DNA of 64,000 nucleotides, taken from Streptomyces pluripotens (GTDB lineage Bacteria > Actinomycetota > Actinomycetes > Streptomycetales > Streptomycetaceae). The DNA lies in NCBI RefSeq assembly GCF_000802245.2, contig NZ_CP021080.1:3100001-3164000 (forward strand), given 5' to 3'. The notes beneath the pieces were generated by a model. The model saw only the letters and a list, made by a program, of their open reading frames with translations, was not told the origin of the DNA and did no database searches. A program made the translations under genes and the position numbers. Of this stretch, positions 53,924-64,000 are shown piece after piece (positions within the stretch are counted from its first letter, which is position 1; every line of letters begins with the position of its first letter).

Positions 53924-55189
53924 CTACTTCCCCACCGCCGGCGCCCCGGGCACCCCCTTGGGCGCCGGGGCCGGGTGGCCGGAGAGGAAGGACGCCCAGC
54001 CCTTGCGGGGCGCTTCCCCCACCTTCAGGGTGCGCAGCTTCTTCAGGGTCGCCGGGTCCTGGGCGTCCAGCCAGTCGGCGAGCTGTCGGAAGGAGACGCA
54101 GCGCACGTCAGGCTTGTTGCACACCTCCTTGACCACGTTCTCGACGGCCCGCATGTAGGTGCCGCCGTTCCAGGACTCGAAGTGGTTGCCCATGATCAGG
54201 GGCGCGCGGTTGCCGTCGTACGCCCGGTAGAAACCCTTGATCAGGCCGTCGTGCATCTGGTCGCCCCAGTAGTCGAACTTGTTGGGATCGCCCTGGGTCT
54301 CGGTGCCGGACTGGTTGACCATGAAGTTGTAGTCCATGGTCAACTGCTCATAGGTGTGCCCAGGGAAGGGCACCAGTTGCATCGACAGGTCCCACAGGCC
54401 CTCCTTCTTCTTGGGCCACACCTGGTTGTTGACTCCGCTGGAGTCATAGCGGAACCCCAGTTGACGGGCGGCCTTCATGAAGTTCTTCTGCCCTTCGAGG
54501 CAGGGGGTGCGGGCGCCGATCAGTTCCTTGTCGTAGTCGAAGGGAAGCGGCGCGGCCTGGTGCATGCCGGTGTTGGTCTTCCAGGTCTTCACGAACTGCT
54601 TGGCCTGGGAGATCTCGCTCTTCCACTCGTTTACCGACCAGGTGCCGACCCCGCCGTCGGGGCCGCAGAAATGGCCGTTGAAGTGGGTGCCGATCTCATT
54701 GCCCTCCAGCCAGGCCAGCCGTAGCTGCTTGACGGTGTCGGCGATGCCCTGCTCGTCGTTGAAGCCGATGTCGGAGCGGCCCGGCGAGTGCTGCGGCGGC
54801 CGGTACAGGTCCCGCTTCTCCTCTGGCAGCATGTACACGCCGCTGAGGAAGTACGTCATGGTCGCATGGTTCTCTTTGGAGACCTTGCGGAAGTGCGAGA
54901 ACAACTTCTGGCTGTCTTCCCCCGCGCCGTCCCAGGAGAACACGACGAACTGCGGTGGCTTCTGCCCCGGCTTCAGCCGCTCGGCTCTGGGTAGATGCGG
55001 CTGAGCGCCGGTGTACGCGGTGGATCCGTCGCCGATCAACCGGACCACGCTCTTGGGGGCCGGTGCCCCCTTCTGGGGGCCAGACGCCCCTTCCTTCGAA
55101 CCCTTGGAGCCGGTCGCACAACCGGCGAGCGACGCGGCACAGGCCGCGGCGACCATGGTGCCCACGGCGATCCTCTGGGTGGCGGCCAT
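53924..55189 (-). CDS. Polysaccharide-deacetylase-like lipoprotein
   Basis: A 421-residue lipoprotein (lipobox SLAGC, Cys about 24). The fold has NodB-like landmarks: FVVFSWDGAGEDSQKLF in place of the TFDDG motif, GNEIGTHFNGHFCG in place of H-S/T-x3-H, and GARTPCLEGQ near motif 3. The altered first motif means the enzyme may be inactive or act on another substrate. It is anchored on the outer membrane face and could act on peptidoglycan or teichoic-like polymers, which is inferred. It converges with the ATPase gene (3 bp between stops). ATG 55189 follows GGTGGGCGG. Confidence 0.82.
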   Translation of the reverse strand: MAATQRIAVGTMVAAACAASLAGCATGSKGSKEGASGPQKGAPAPKSVVRLIGDGSTAYTGAQPHLPRAERLKPGQKPPQFVVFSWDGAGEDSQKLFSHFRKVSKENHATMTYFLSGVYMLPEEKRDLYRPPQHSPGRSDIGFNDEQGIADTVKQLRLAWLEGNEIGTHFNGHFCGPDGGVGTWSVNEWKSEISQAKQFVKTWKTNTGMHQAAPLPFDYDKELIGARTPCLEGQKNFMKAARQLGFRYDSSGVNNQVWPKKKEGLWDLSMQLVPFPGHTYEQLTMDYNFMVNQSGTETQGDPNKFDYWGDQMHDGLIKGFYRAYDGNRAPLIMGNHFESWNGGTYMRAVENVVKEVCNKPDVRCVSFRQLADWLDAQDPATLKKLRTLKVGEAPRKGWASFLSGHPAPAPKGVPGAPAVGK

Positions 55190-55525
55190 GTTCCGCCCAC
55201 CTTCTTCCTTCTCTCAGACAAACGCTGACCAGGGTCTTTTCTGGTGATGTGCCGGGCTTGCACCGACAGCGCCGCCAAGGTCGCACGGGACCGAGAAGGA
55301 ATTAGTACGACAAGCCGATCAAATGCCCACTTCGCCCGCACAGGTGAAGAAATACGCCACTTGCCCCGAAAAGCCTTGCCGCATCTTTACTCTGCATTAC
55401 GATTCATTTACCGAGCGTTGATTCATCCCGCCACTGCATGCCGTGACCCACGGCCGCGACCGAGCCCGCCCAATGACGCGGGCCCCAACCAGTCCGCGAC
55501 CGCACCGCCCGGAGGAGACGGGAAC
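55190..55525. promoter_or_regulatory. Divergent promoter region, lipoprotein and SulP-carbonic anhydrase genes
   Basis: This 336-bp gap contains an AT-richer stretch at about 55300-55435 suited to promoters. A ribosome site GGAGGAGA lies at about 55511-55518 for the plus-strand gene. I see no gene, repeat or known RNA motif. Confidence 0.4.
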
Positions 55526-57949
55526 ATGTCAGCCTGCACGCACCATGACACCCAGCACCCCCATCCATCCCAGCACCCCCATCCACCCCATCCACCCCAT
55601 CCGCCACACTGTCCCCCGTCAGGGCGACGCCGTCGGTTCTCCGTCGAGGGCGCCGACCTGTCCGCGGCCGTCGCCGTCTTCCTGATCGCCTTGCCGCTGT
55701 CCCTCGGCATCGCCCTCGCCACCGGTGCCCCGCTCCAGGCAGGTCTCGTCGCCGCCGCCGTGGGCGGAATCCTGGCCGGCCGGCTCGGAGGCTGCCCGTT
55801 GCAGGTCAGCGGCCCCGCCGCCGGACTCACCGTCGTCACCGCCGAGCTGATCCACCGCTACGGTTGGCGGACGACCTGCGGCATCACCGTCCTCGCCGGT
55901 CTGGCCCAACTCGCCCTCGGCTCCTTGCGGGTGGCTCGCGGCGCACTCGCGGTCAGCCCGGCCGTGGTGCACGGCATGCTCGCCGGCATCGGCATCACCA
56001 TCGCCGTCGCCCAACTGCACATCGTCCTCGGCGGCAGCCCGGACAGCTCCGTCCTGGCCAACCTGTGGGGCCTCCCGCGCCAGTTGGCCCACCTGCACCC
56101 AGCCGCCGTGTCGATCAGCACGATCACCCTGGCCCTGCTGCTGACCTGGCCACGCCTTCCGGGAAGAGCCGGCCGGTTGCTGGGTCGGGTGCCCGCCGCA
56201 CTCGTCGCCGTCACCGGGGCAACCTCGACCGCGGCTGTCACCGGCCTGACCCTGCCCCGGGTCGACCTGCCCTCCTGGAGCAGCCACGCCCTGGCCGGGA
56301 TGCCGGAGGGCCCGGTGCTCGGCATCGCCGCCGCCGTGCTGACCACCACCCTGGTGTGCAGTGTGCAGTCGCTGCTGGGTGCGGTGGCGGTGGACAAGCT
56401 TGTCGCCTCCCGCCCCGGCCCGCAGTCTCGTATCGGCCGCTCTGATCTGGACCGGGAACTGCTGGGTCAGGGCGCCGCCAACATCGTCTCCGGGGCGCTC
56501 GGCGGACTGCCGGTCGCGGGGGTGGCCGTGCGCAGTACCGCAAATGTGAAATCAGGTGCCGTGAGCCGGAACTCCACGATGCTGCACGGCGTTCTCGTAG
56601 TAGTCGCCGCGCTGCTGATGGTCCCGCTCCTGGAGGCGATCCCGCTAGCCTCCCTCGCCGCCCTGGTGATGGCCGTCGGCATCCAGATGGTGTCCCTGCA
56701 CCACATCCGCACCGTGACCCGCCACCGGGAAGCGCTGGTCTACGCCGCGACCACACTCGGCGTGGTGGTCCTCGGCGTCCTCCAGGGCGTGCTGCTCGGA
56801 ATCGCCGTGGCCGTCGCCGTCGCCCTGCACCGTCTCGCCCACACCCGCGTCACCCACGAAGTGAAGGAGGGGGTTCATCACGTACATGCCCGAGGCCAGC
56901 TGACGTTCCTCGCGGTACCCAGACTGAGCAAAGCCCTGCATCTCGTACCCCAAGGCGGCCACGCCGTCGTGGAGTTGGACGGTTCGTTCATGGACCACGC
57001 GGCGTATGAGTCGCTGCAGGACTGGCGCAGCGCCCACACCGCGCGCGGCGGCACGGTCGAGCTATCGGGCCTGCGCGGCGGAATCCGAGCCACCGAGCAG
57101 GCCCCGTCCACCGAGTGCCGGTGCCGGCCCTGGACGCCCTGGCGCAACCACCAGTCCTGCTCCGCGGTCGGTCCGACGGCCCCGGGAGGACAGGAAGCAG
57201 GCCGTGAACTAGCCCGCGGCATCAGCTCGTTCCAACGGAACACCGCGCCGCTGGTGCGGGAGGAACTGGCACGACTGGCCCAGGAGGGCCAGCGGCCCTC
57301 GCACCTCTTCCTCACCTGTGCCGACTCCCGACTCGTCACGTCGATGATCACCGCCAGTGGTCCCGGCGATCTGTTCGTCGTGCGCAACATCGGCAACCTG
57401 GTCCCGCTACCGGGTGAGGAGCACGGCGACGACTCGGTGGCTGCCGCCATCGAGTACGCAGTGAACGTGCTCGGGGTGCGCTCCGTCACGGTGTGCGGGC
57501 ACTCCGGATGCGGGGCGATGCAGGCGCTACTGACCGCGACCGGCAGCGCGAGCACGAACACCCCGCTGCAGCGGTGGCTGCGGCACGGGCTGCCAAGCCT
57601 CGCGCGGATGGCCGACGACCGCCGCGCCCGGCCACGGCTGGCCGGGCGGGCACCCGCAGACGCGGTGGAGCACCTGTGCCTGACCAACGTGGTTCAGCAG
57701 TTGGACCACCTACGGGCGCACCCCCCGGTCGCCCGGGCACTGGCCAAGGGGGAACTGGAGCTGCACGGGATGTACTTCCACGTGGGCGAGGCGCGGGCAT
57801 ACCTGCTCGCAGAAGCTCCGGGAGACACAGCCTTCGAGGACGTCCTGAGAAGCACCGCCGACGGCAAGGCCGAAGGTGCCACGTGGGGTGCCACCACAAG
57901 CAAGGGGGAAGTCGCCGCCGAAGATGAGGAGGCACGCAGTCCGGTGTGA
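55526..57949 (+). CDS. SulP anion transporter fused to beta-carbonic anhydrase
   Basis: An 807-residue fusion. Residues 5-28 are a His/Pro-rich tail. About 38-430 is an SLC26/SulP transporter (FSVEGADLSAAVAVFLIALP, then VSGPAAGLTVV), followed by a STAS domain (about 440-530). About 560-800 is a beta-carbonic anhydrase with zinc ligands Cys 598 (TCADSR), His 659 and Cys 662 (CGHSGCG). The two activities suggest bicarbonate uptake coupled to CO2 hydration. The same architecture is known in M. tuberculosis Rv3273. ATG 55526 follows GGAGGAGACG. Confidence 0.93.
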   Translation: MSACTHHDTQHPHPSQHPHPPHPPHPPHCPPSGRRRRFSVEGADLSAAVAVFLIALPLSLGIALATGAPLQAGLVAAAVGGILAGRLGGCPLQVSGPAAGLTVVTAELIHRYGWRTTCGITVLAGLAQLALGSLRVARGALAVSPAVVHGMLAGIGITIAVAQLHIVLGGSPDSSVLANLWGLPRQLAHLHPAAVSISTITLALLLTWPRLPGRAGRLLGRVPAALVAVTGATSTAAVTGLTLPRVDLPSWSSHALAGMPEGPVLGIAAAVLTTTLVCSVQSLLGAVAVDKLVASRPGPQSRIGRSDLDRELLGQGAANIVSGALGGLPVAGVAVRSTANVKSGAVSRNSTMLHGVLVVVAALLMVPLLEAIPLASLAALVMAVGIQMVSLHHIRTVTRHREALVYAATTLGVVVLGVLQGVLLGIAVAVAVALHRLAHTRVTHEVKEGVHHVHARGQLTFLAVPRLSKALHLVPQGGHAVVELDGSFMDHAAYESLQDWRSAHTARGGTVELSGLRGGIRATEQAPSTECRCRPWTPWRNHQSCSAVGPTAPGGQEAGRELARGISSFQRNTAPLVREELARLAQEGQRPSHLFLTCADSRLVTSMITASGPGDLFVVRNIGNLVPLPGEEHGDDSVAAAIEYAVNVLGVRSVTVCGHSGCGAMQALLTATGSASTNTPLQRWLRHGLPSLARMADDRRARPRLAGRAPADAVEHLCLTNVVQQLDHLRAHPPVARALAKGELELHGMYFHVGEARAYLLAEAPGDTAFEDVLRSTADGKAEGATWGATTSKGEVAAEDEEARSPV

Positions 57950-58065
57950 AGCGACCCCCGGCCGGCAGGTCTAAACCAATTTTTCGGTCGACCCTTGTCA
58001 TCGCCCCCCGCGTCTGATGAGCTGTGGCCTGGGACACAACGGACACCCTTGGAAAGGGAGATGTC

Positions 58066-60021
<1,956 letters not shown>

Positions 60022-60033
60022 GCAAGAGGGACG

Positions 60034-60063
60034 AGGGGCGGTTCGCTGCACCGAACCGCCCCT
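60034..60063 (+). terminator. acs terminator
   Basis: AGGGGCGGTTCG (60034-60045) pairs with CGAACCGCCCCT (60052-60063) over a 6-nt loop, followed by TTCGTTCG. It starts 12 bp past the acs stop codon. Confidence 0.85.
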
Positions 60064-60089
60064 TTCGTTCGCCACACTAATTTCCAGCA

Positions 60090-60190
60090 CCAAAATCCGG
60101 TAAAGTGGCGATCCCAGGGCGTGCCGGGAAGTCTGGTCGGCAGAGCCGTCGTCGACCCTTGCGACGGCTGAGACGAACCGCTCCACCGAC
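60090..60190 (+). promoter_or_regulatory. Structured 5' leader of nhaA, candidate regulatory RNA
   Basis: Between the acs terminator and the nhaA start there are two stem-loops. TGCCG (60122-60126) with CGGCA (60138-60142) encloses a purine-rich GGAAGTCTGGT. AGCCGTCG (60144-60151) pairs with CGACGGCT (60162-60169). A -10-like TAAAGT lies at about 60101-60106. The block looks like a structured leader but matches no riboswitch class I can name. It lacks the B12 box. Confidence 0.4.
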
Positions 60191-60204
60191 CCGGAGGTCC
60201 CGCC

Positions 60205-61647
60205 GTGGCCGCGCCCCGCACTCCCGCTCCCACCCGCAAGGCCTTCGGACGGCTGTCCCTGCCCGAGCGGACCTTCGTCGCGGACGCGCTGCGCACCGAG
60301 ACCGTCGGCGGCGTCCTGCTGCTCCTCGCCGCCATCGCGGCACTCATCTGGGCGAACGTCCCAGCCCTGCACCAGAGCTACGAGACGGTCAGCGACTTCC
60401 ACTTCGGCCCCAGCGCCCTGGGTCTGCACCTCTCCGTCGCCCACTGGGCCGCGGACGGCCTCCTCGCCGTGTTCTTCTTCGTCGCCGGCATCGAACTCAA
60501 ACGCGAGCTGGTCGCCGGAGACCTGCGCGATCCGAAGGCGGCCGTGCTGCCCGTGGTGGCGGCGCTGTGCGGCATGGTCGTACCAGCGCTGGTCTACGTC
60601 TTGACCAACGTCATCGGGGGCGGCTCCACCCAGGGCTGGGCCGTACCCACTGCCACCGACATCGCCTTCGCGCTCGCCGTCCTCGCAGTCATCGGCACCT
60701 CACTGCCCAGCGCGCTGCGCGCCTTCCTGCTCACCCTCGCCGTCGTCGACGACCTCTTCGCGATCCTGATCATCGCGGTCTTCTTCACGGAGCAGCTGAA
60801 CTTCGTCGCGCTCGGCGGGGCCGCCGCCGGCCTCGCCCTCTTCTGGCTGCTGCTGCACAAGGGCGTGCGCGGCTGGTACGTGTACGTGCCGCTCGCCCTG
60901 GTGATCTGGGCGCTGATGTACAACAGCGGGGTGCACGCCACCATCGCCGGTGTGGCGATGGGTCTGATGCTGCGCTGCACCACCCGCGAGGGCGAGAAGC
61001 AGTCGCCCGGGGAGCACGTCGAGCACCTGGTACGGCCCCTGTCCGCCGGGCTCGCCGTCCCGCTGTTCGCGCTGTTCAACGCCGGGGTGTCCATCTCCGC
61101 AGGATCGCTTGGGGACGTGTTCGGCAAGCCTGAGACACTCGGAGTGGTCCTCGGTCTGGTCGTCGGCAAGACGGTCGGCATCTTCGGCGGCACCTGGTTC
61201 ACCGTCCGCTTCACCCGTGCCTCCCTCAGCGACGACCTCGCCTGGGCCGACGTCTTCGCGGTCGCCTGTCTGGCCGGGATCGGCTTCACGGTCTCGCTAC
61301 TCATCGGCGAACTGGCCTTCGCCGGCAACGCGGTCCTCACCGACGAGGTAAAGACCGCGGTCCTGATGGGATCCCTGATCGCTGCCGTGTGCGCGACGGT
61401 GCTGCTGAAGATACGCAACACCAAGTACCGCCGACTGTGCGAGGAGGAGGAGCGAGACGAAGACCTCGACGGCATACCCGACGTGTACGAACAGGACAAC
61501 CCGGCGTACCACCTGCGCATGGCCGAGATCCACGACCGCAAGGCCGCAGAACACCGACGCATCGCCGCCGAGCAGGAGGCCGCCGCGCGCCACGGGCTTG
61601 CGGAAGTGCCAGGCGGGGCAGGCGAGGAGGGCGACCGTCCGGCATGA
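60205..61647 (+). CDS. nhaA: Na+/H+ antiporter NhaA with charged C-terminal extension
   Basis: A 480-residue antiporter exchanging Na+ for H+. The antiport core is intact: TDIAFALAVLAVIGTSLPSALR, then FLLTLAVVDDLFAILIIAVFF with the paired Asp residues, and VPLFALFNAGVSI. E. coli NhaA has 388 residues, and this one adds about 70 at the cytoplasmic end. That tail carries DEDLDGIPDVYEQD (about 418-431), similar to calcium-binding DxDxDGxxD loops, and then a helical EIHDRKAAEHRRIAAEQEAA. GTG 60205 has GGAGG eight bases upstream. A structured leader precedes it. Confidence 0.95.
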   Translation: MAAPRTPAPTRKAFGRLSLPERTFVADALRTETVGGVLLLLAAIAALIWANVPALHQSYETVSDFHFGPSALGLHLSVAHWAADGLLAVFFFVAGIELKRELVAGDLRDPKAAVLPVVAALCGMVVPALVYVLTNVIGGGSTQGWAVPTATDIAFALAVLAVIGTSLPSALRAFLLTLAVVDDLFAILIIAVFFTEQLNFVALGGAAAGLALFWLLLHKGVRGWYVYVPLALVIWALMYNSGVHATIAGVAMGLMLRCTTREGEKQSPGEHVEHLVRPLSAGLAVPLFALFNAGVSISAGSLGDVFGKPETLGVVLGLVVGKTVGIFGGTWFTVRFTRASLSDDLAWADVFAVACLAGIGFTVSLLIGELAFAGNAVLTDEVKTAVLMGSLIAAVCATVLLKIRNTKYRRLCEEEERDEDLDGIPDVYEQDNPAYHLRMAEIHDRKAAEHRRIAAEQEAAARHGLAEVPGGAGEEGDRPA

Positions 61648-61776
61648 TCTGACGAGACGGTACAAAACAAGACGGCCATCCGAGCAGGACTGCCGCCCGA
61701 CGGGACCCCGCGCGAGCACGGCGGCCACTCGGGACGGCACACTTGCGGCACGAGAAGACCTCAGAGGGAGAACGCG

Positions 61777-62265
61777 ATGAGCGCACCCGACGGCAGCCCG
61801 GTCGGCGCCGAACGCAGCATCGGACAGCTGTTCGCCTCGGCGACGACCGAATTGTCAGCGCTGGTGCACGACGAGATCGCACTGGCCAAGGCCCAGCTCA
61901 AACAGGATGTGAAACGCGGCGCGGTGAGCGGTGGCGCGTTCACGGTGGCGGGCGCGGTCCTGGTGTTCTCCCTGCCGATGCTCAACTTCGCCCTCGCCTA
62001 CGGCATCCGCACCTGGAGCGGCTGGAACCTGGCGATCTGCTTCCTGCTGTCCTTCCTCGCCAACGTGCTGGTGACGGTGCTTCTCACACTGGTCGGCGTG
62101 GCGTTCGCGAAGAAGGCCAAGAAGGGCCAGGGCCCGCAGAAGGTGGCGGCCTCGGTGAAGGAGACGGCGAGCGTTCTGCAGAACGCCAAGCCGCATCCGC
62201 GCCCGGAACTGCCCGAGGGCCGGGCCCCCGAGGCCATCGAGGCTGTGGCACGCTCATCGTCATGA
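61777..62265 (+). CDS. Phage-holin-superfamily (DUF1469) membrane protein
   Basis: A 162-residue protein: amphipathic N-terminus (IGQLFASATTELSALVHDEI), two membrane helices (GAFTVAGAVLVFSLPMLNFA and LAICFLLSFLANVLVTVLLT), and a basic then acidic cytoplasmic tail. The family is widespread in actinobacteria with no proven holin function. ATG 61777 has GAGGGAG upstream. The stop overlaps the next gene by 4 bp, so it is translationally coupled to the epoxide-hydrolase-like gene, as in M. tuberculosis Rv3669-Rv3670. Confidence 0.87.
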   Translation: MSAPDGSPVGAERSIGQLFASATTELSALVHDEIALAKAQLKQDVKRGAVSGGAFTVAGAVLVFSLPMLNFALAYGIRTWSGWNLAICFLLSFLANVLVTVLLTLVGVAFAKKAKKGQGPQKVAASVKETASVLQNAKPHPRPELPEGRAPEAIEAVARSSS

Positions 62266-63197
62266 CGGACCCCGCCGCTTCTTCGGTCGTACGGATCGAC
62301 CTCCCGCACGGGCACCGGGTGACCCACCGGGACGTCGCCGCGAATGGCGCCCGCTTCCACATCGCCGAACTCGGTGACGGCCCCCTGGTGCTGCTGCTCC
62401 ACGGCTTCCCGCAGTTCTGGTGGACCTGGCGGCACCAATTGGTCGCACTGGCGGACGCCGGCTACCGGGCGGTCGCCATGGACCTGCGCGGCGTCGGCGG
62501 CAGCGACCGCACGCCCCGCGGGTATGACCCCGCAAACCTCGCCCTGGACGTCACGGGCGTGATCCGCTCGCTCGGCGAGCCGGACGCGGCCCTGGTCGGC
62601 CACGACCTCGGCGGTTATCTGGCCTGGACGACGGCGGCCATGCGTCCCAAGCTCGTCCGGCGACTGGCCGTGGTGTCGATGCCACACCCCAGGCGCTGGC
62701 GGGCGGCGATGCTGCGGGACGCCCGGCAGACGGCCGCCAACTCCTACATCTGGGGATTCCAGCGGCCGTGGCTTCCGGAACGTCAACTCACCGCAGATGG
62801 CGCCGAACTGGTGGGACGTCTGATCCAGGACTGGTCCGGGCCTCGGACGCCTGAGGACGAGACCGTGCAGATGTACCGGCGGGCCATGTGCATTCCGTCC
62901 ACGGCGCACTGCGCCATCGAACCGTACCGCTGGCTGGTGCGGTCACTGGCCCGCCCGGACGGCATCCAGTTCTACCGCCGGATGAAACGGCCGGTGCGGG
63001 TGCCCACGTTGCATCTGCACGGCTCGCTTGACCCGGTGACGCGCACACGCAGCGCGGCCGGTTCGGGCGAGTACGTCGAAGCCCCGTACCGCTGGCGGCT
63101 GTTCGACGGCCTCGGCCACTTCCCGCACGAGGAGGACCCGGTGGTGTTCTCCACCGAGCTGATCAACTGGCTGAAGGATGCCGAACCCGACCGGTGA
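62262..63197 (+). CDS. Alpha/beta-hydrolase, epoxide-hydrolase-like (EphE type)
   Basis: A 311-residue hydrolase. The oxyanion motif is LLLHGFPQFWWTWRHQL. The nucleophile elbow is LVGHDLGGYLAW, where Asp replaces Ser as in epoxide hydrolases and haloalkane dehalogenases. The catalytic acid is near LHGSLDPVTR and the His is in GLGHFPHEEDP. Lid tyrosines such as YIWGF and FYRRM are present. The natural substrate is unknown. It is coupled to the holin-like gene and lies near a MarP-type protease, matching mycobacterial ephE. Confidence 0.88.
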   Translation: MTDPAASSVVRIDLPHGHRVTHRDVAANGARFHIAELGDGPLVLLLHGFPQFWWTWRHQLVALADAGYRAVAMDLRGVGGSDRTPRGYDPANLALDVTGVIRSLGEPDAALVGHDLGGYLAWTTAAMRPKLVRRLAVVSMPHPRRWRAAMLRDARQTAANSYIWGFQRPWLPERQLTADGAELVGRLIQDWSGPRTPEDETVQMYRRAMCIPSTAHCAIEPYRWLVRSLARPDGIQFYRRMKRPVRVPTLHLHGSLDPVTRTRSAAGSGEYVEAPYRWRLFDGLGHFPHEEDPVVFSTELINWLKDAEPDR

Positions 63198-63656
63198 CCG
63201 CACCCGACCAGCAGCCGAGCGGCACCCCGGCCGAGTGGGACCAACGGCCGAGCGGAGTCGGTAACCTCACCGTGACGGACTCCGTGCATGGTGTATCCGG
63301 ATCCTGAACACGTGTCCCCCGAACGGCCACATGCCTACCGCATACGCCAATTGAGGGGGCGCGCAGGAGGTTATCGACCTTGGGGCAGGGGCAGACGTCG
63401 AGGTATGGGCTGGACGCACGACCACAGTGACGCACCCCGCAACCGCCGCTCGGCCGCTGGCCTGAGCACGCCTCAGCGAGGCACCCCGCACCTCGCGGAA
63501 GCGGACCTCCGGGTGGGGATTCCGCGCATCCTGCGTCGCCGGGCGCGCTGGGTCTCGATGCGTCTACGCCACCCGCGCAGCTAAACCCGCGCCCGGCATC
63601 CAAGGACGCTCCCACGCGGTGCTCTCGCAGGGCACCCCAGAGGTCCGCAGGAACCC
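63198..63656. other. Intergenic region with one possible small gene
   Basis: This 459-bp gap separates the epoxide-hydrolase-like gene from the stop of a convergent protease gene. The only candidate is the 59-codon frame at 63405-63584, listed separately. I see no terminator hairpin of the strength found elsewhere. Confidence 0.4.
63405..63584 (+). CDS. Possible small basic protein
   Basis: A 59-codon frame starting at ATG 63405 (MGWTHDHSDAPRNRRSAAGL onward) and rich in Arg and His. By my count the third codon position is richer in GC than the first, and the first richer than the second, which is the coding pattern of this genome. GAGG lies only a few bases upstream, so translation initiation is weakly supported. 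There is no domain or function. It could be a non-coding artefact of high GC. Confidence 0.35.
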   Translation: MGWTHDHSDAPRNRRSAAGLSTPQRGTPHLAEADLRVGIPRILRRRARWVSMRLRHPRS

Positions 63657-64000
63657 CTACAGGGCGCAGCTGTCCGTACCCACTTGCTCGTTCGCCGTAC
63701 GTCCCCGGTTGATGTCGGGCCGGATCTCGTCCACCGTCAGGGCGTAGCCGGTGTTGGCGTCGTCACGCGACTTCGCGAACACCACGCCATACACCTTGCC
63801 GTCGGGTGTGAGCAGCGGGCCACCGGAGTTGCCCTTCCGTACGATCGCGTAGAGCGAGTAGACGTCACGGCTGACGGTGCCGCGGTGGTAGATGTCCGCA
63901 CCATTGGCCGTCATACGCCCGCGCACGCGCGCGGCGCGCACGTCGTACGAGCCGTTCTCCGGGAAACCCGCGACGATCGCGCCGTTCCCTCCGGCCGCGT
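63657..64000 (-). CDS. MarP-family trypsin-like serine protease (C-terminal part)
   Basis: The frame runs off the right edge. The visible 114 residues start AAGGNGAIVAGFPENGSYDV. They include the nucleophile loop VRKGNSGGPLLTPDGKVYGV (Ser in GNSGGP), then FAKSRDDANTGYALTVDEI and a terminal Cys that can pair as in MarP. This matches the secreted protease domain of MarP (Rv3671c), a membrane protein needed for acid resistance in mycobacteria. The membrane helices and the His/Asp of the triad would lie beyond the window. Confidence 0.85.
   Translation of the reverse strand, partial: AAGGNGAIVAGFPENGSYDVRAARVRGRMTANGADIYHRGTVSRDVYSLYAIVRKGNSGGPLLTPDGKVYGVVFAKSRDDANTGYALTVDEIRPDINRGRTANEQVGTDSCAL

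Overview
The window is chromosomal DNA from a high-GC actinomycete, almost certainly Streptomyces. The support is very high third-position GC, GTG and TTG starts, WhiJ-type and SARP regulators, a bldG orthologue, a Tad (class III pilin) locus and a topA with a lysine-repeat tail. About 50 protein genes, one tRNA and one riboswitch can be supported. There are no rRNA genes, CRISPR arrays or prophages. The only mobile element is an IS4-type insertion sequence cut by the left edge, and its transposase is frameshifted.

Layout. 1-1.2 kb: IS4-like transposase pseudogene. 1.2-4.8 kb: aldehyde dehydrogenase, then a WhiJ-like trio (XRE-DUF5753 regulator, HATPase, DUF397) whose two promoter regions share an exact 15-bp site. 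5.4-10.6 kb: two lipoproteins, a DUF2786 protein, a helix-turn-helix/Clp-N regulator behind a strong palindrome with a probable leaderless promoter, and a family A polymerase-like gene. 10.6-15.2 kb: a large SARP/NB-ARC/TPR regulator and a glycosyltransferase. 15.4-17.2 kb: a nickel/cobalt transporter under a cobalamin riboswitch, beside a divergent ArsR gene. 17.4-25.1 kb: a compact six-gene set (adaptor, ATPase, permease, membrane-anchored protein, response regulator, histidine kinase) facing a cysteine-patterned lipoprotein. Three heptamers spaced at exactly 11 bp lie in the divergent promoter.

From 25 kb on the region is a housekeeping and development backbone: tRNA-Thr(CGU), an S33 peptidase, holB, a transporter-like/thymidylate kinase fusion, topA, a methyltransferase, a lipoprotein, the H+-pyrophosphatase, an anti-sigma kinase-like protein and bldG, and a DUF1998 helicase. 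It continues with the Tad pilus operon (ssd-tadA-tadB-tadC-pilin-tadE-tadE-like), a HAD phosphatase, a degenerate Fic-like protein, a CooC/MinD-like ATPase, a polysaccharide-deacetylase-like lipoprotein, a SulP-carbonic anhydrase fusion, acetyl-CoA synthetase, nhaA, a holin-like membrane protein, an epoxide-hydrolase-like enzyme and the edge of a MarP-type protease. As I remember it, this order parallels M. tuberculosis Rv3644c-Rv3671c, so it looks like an ancient actinobacterial core.

The best candidates for new biology are regulatory or architectural: the shared WhiJ-cluster operator, the palindrome and leaderless start of the Clp-N regulator, 11-bp-phased repeats at the exporter operon and at the SARP gene, a structured leader before nhaA, a calcium-loop-like tail on NhaA, a DnaA-box cluster between the Tad operon and the HAD gene, and several domain fusions.
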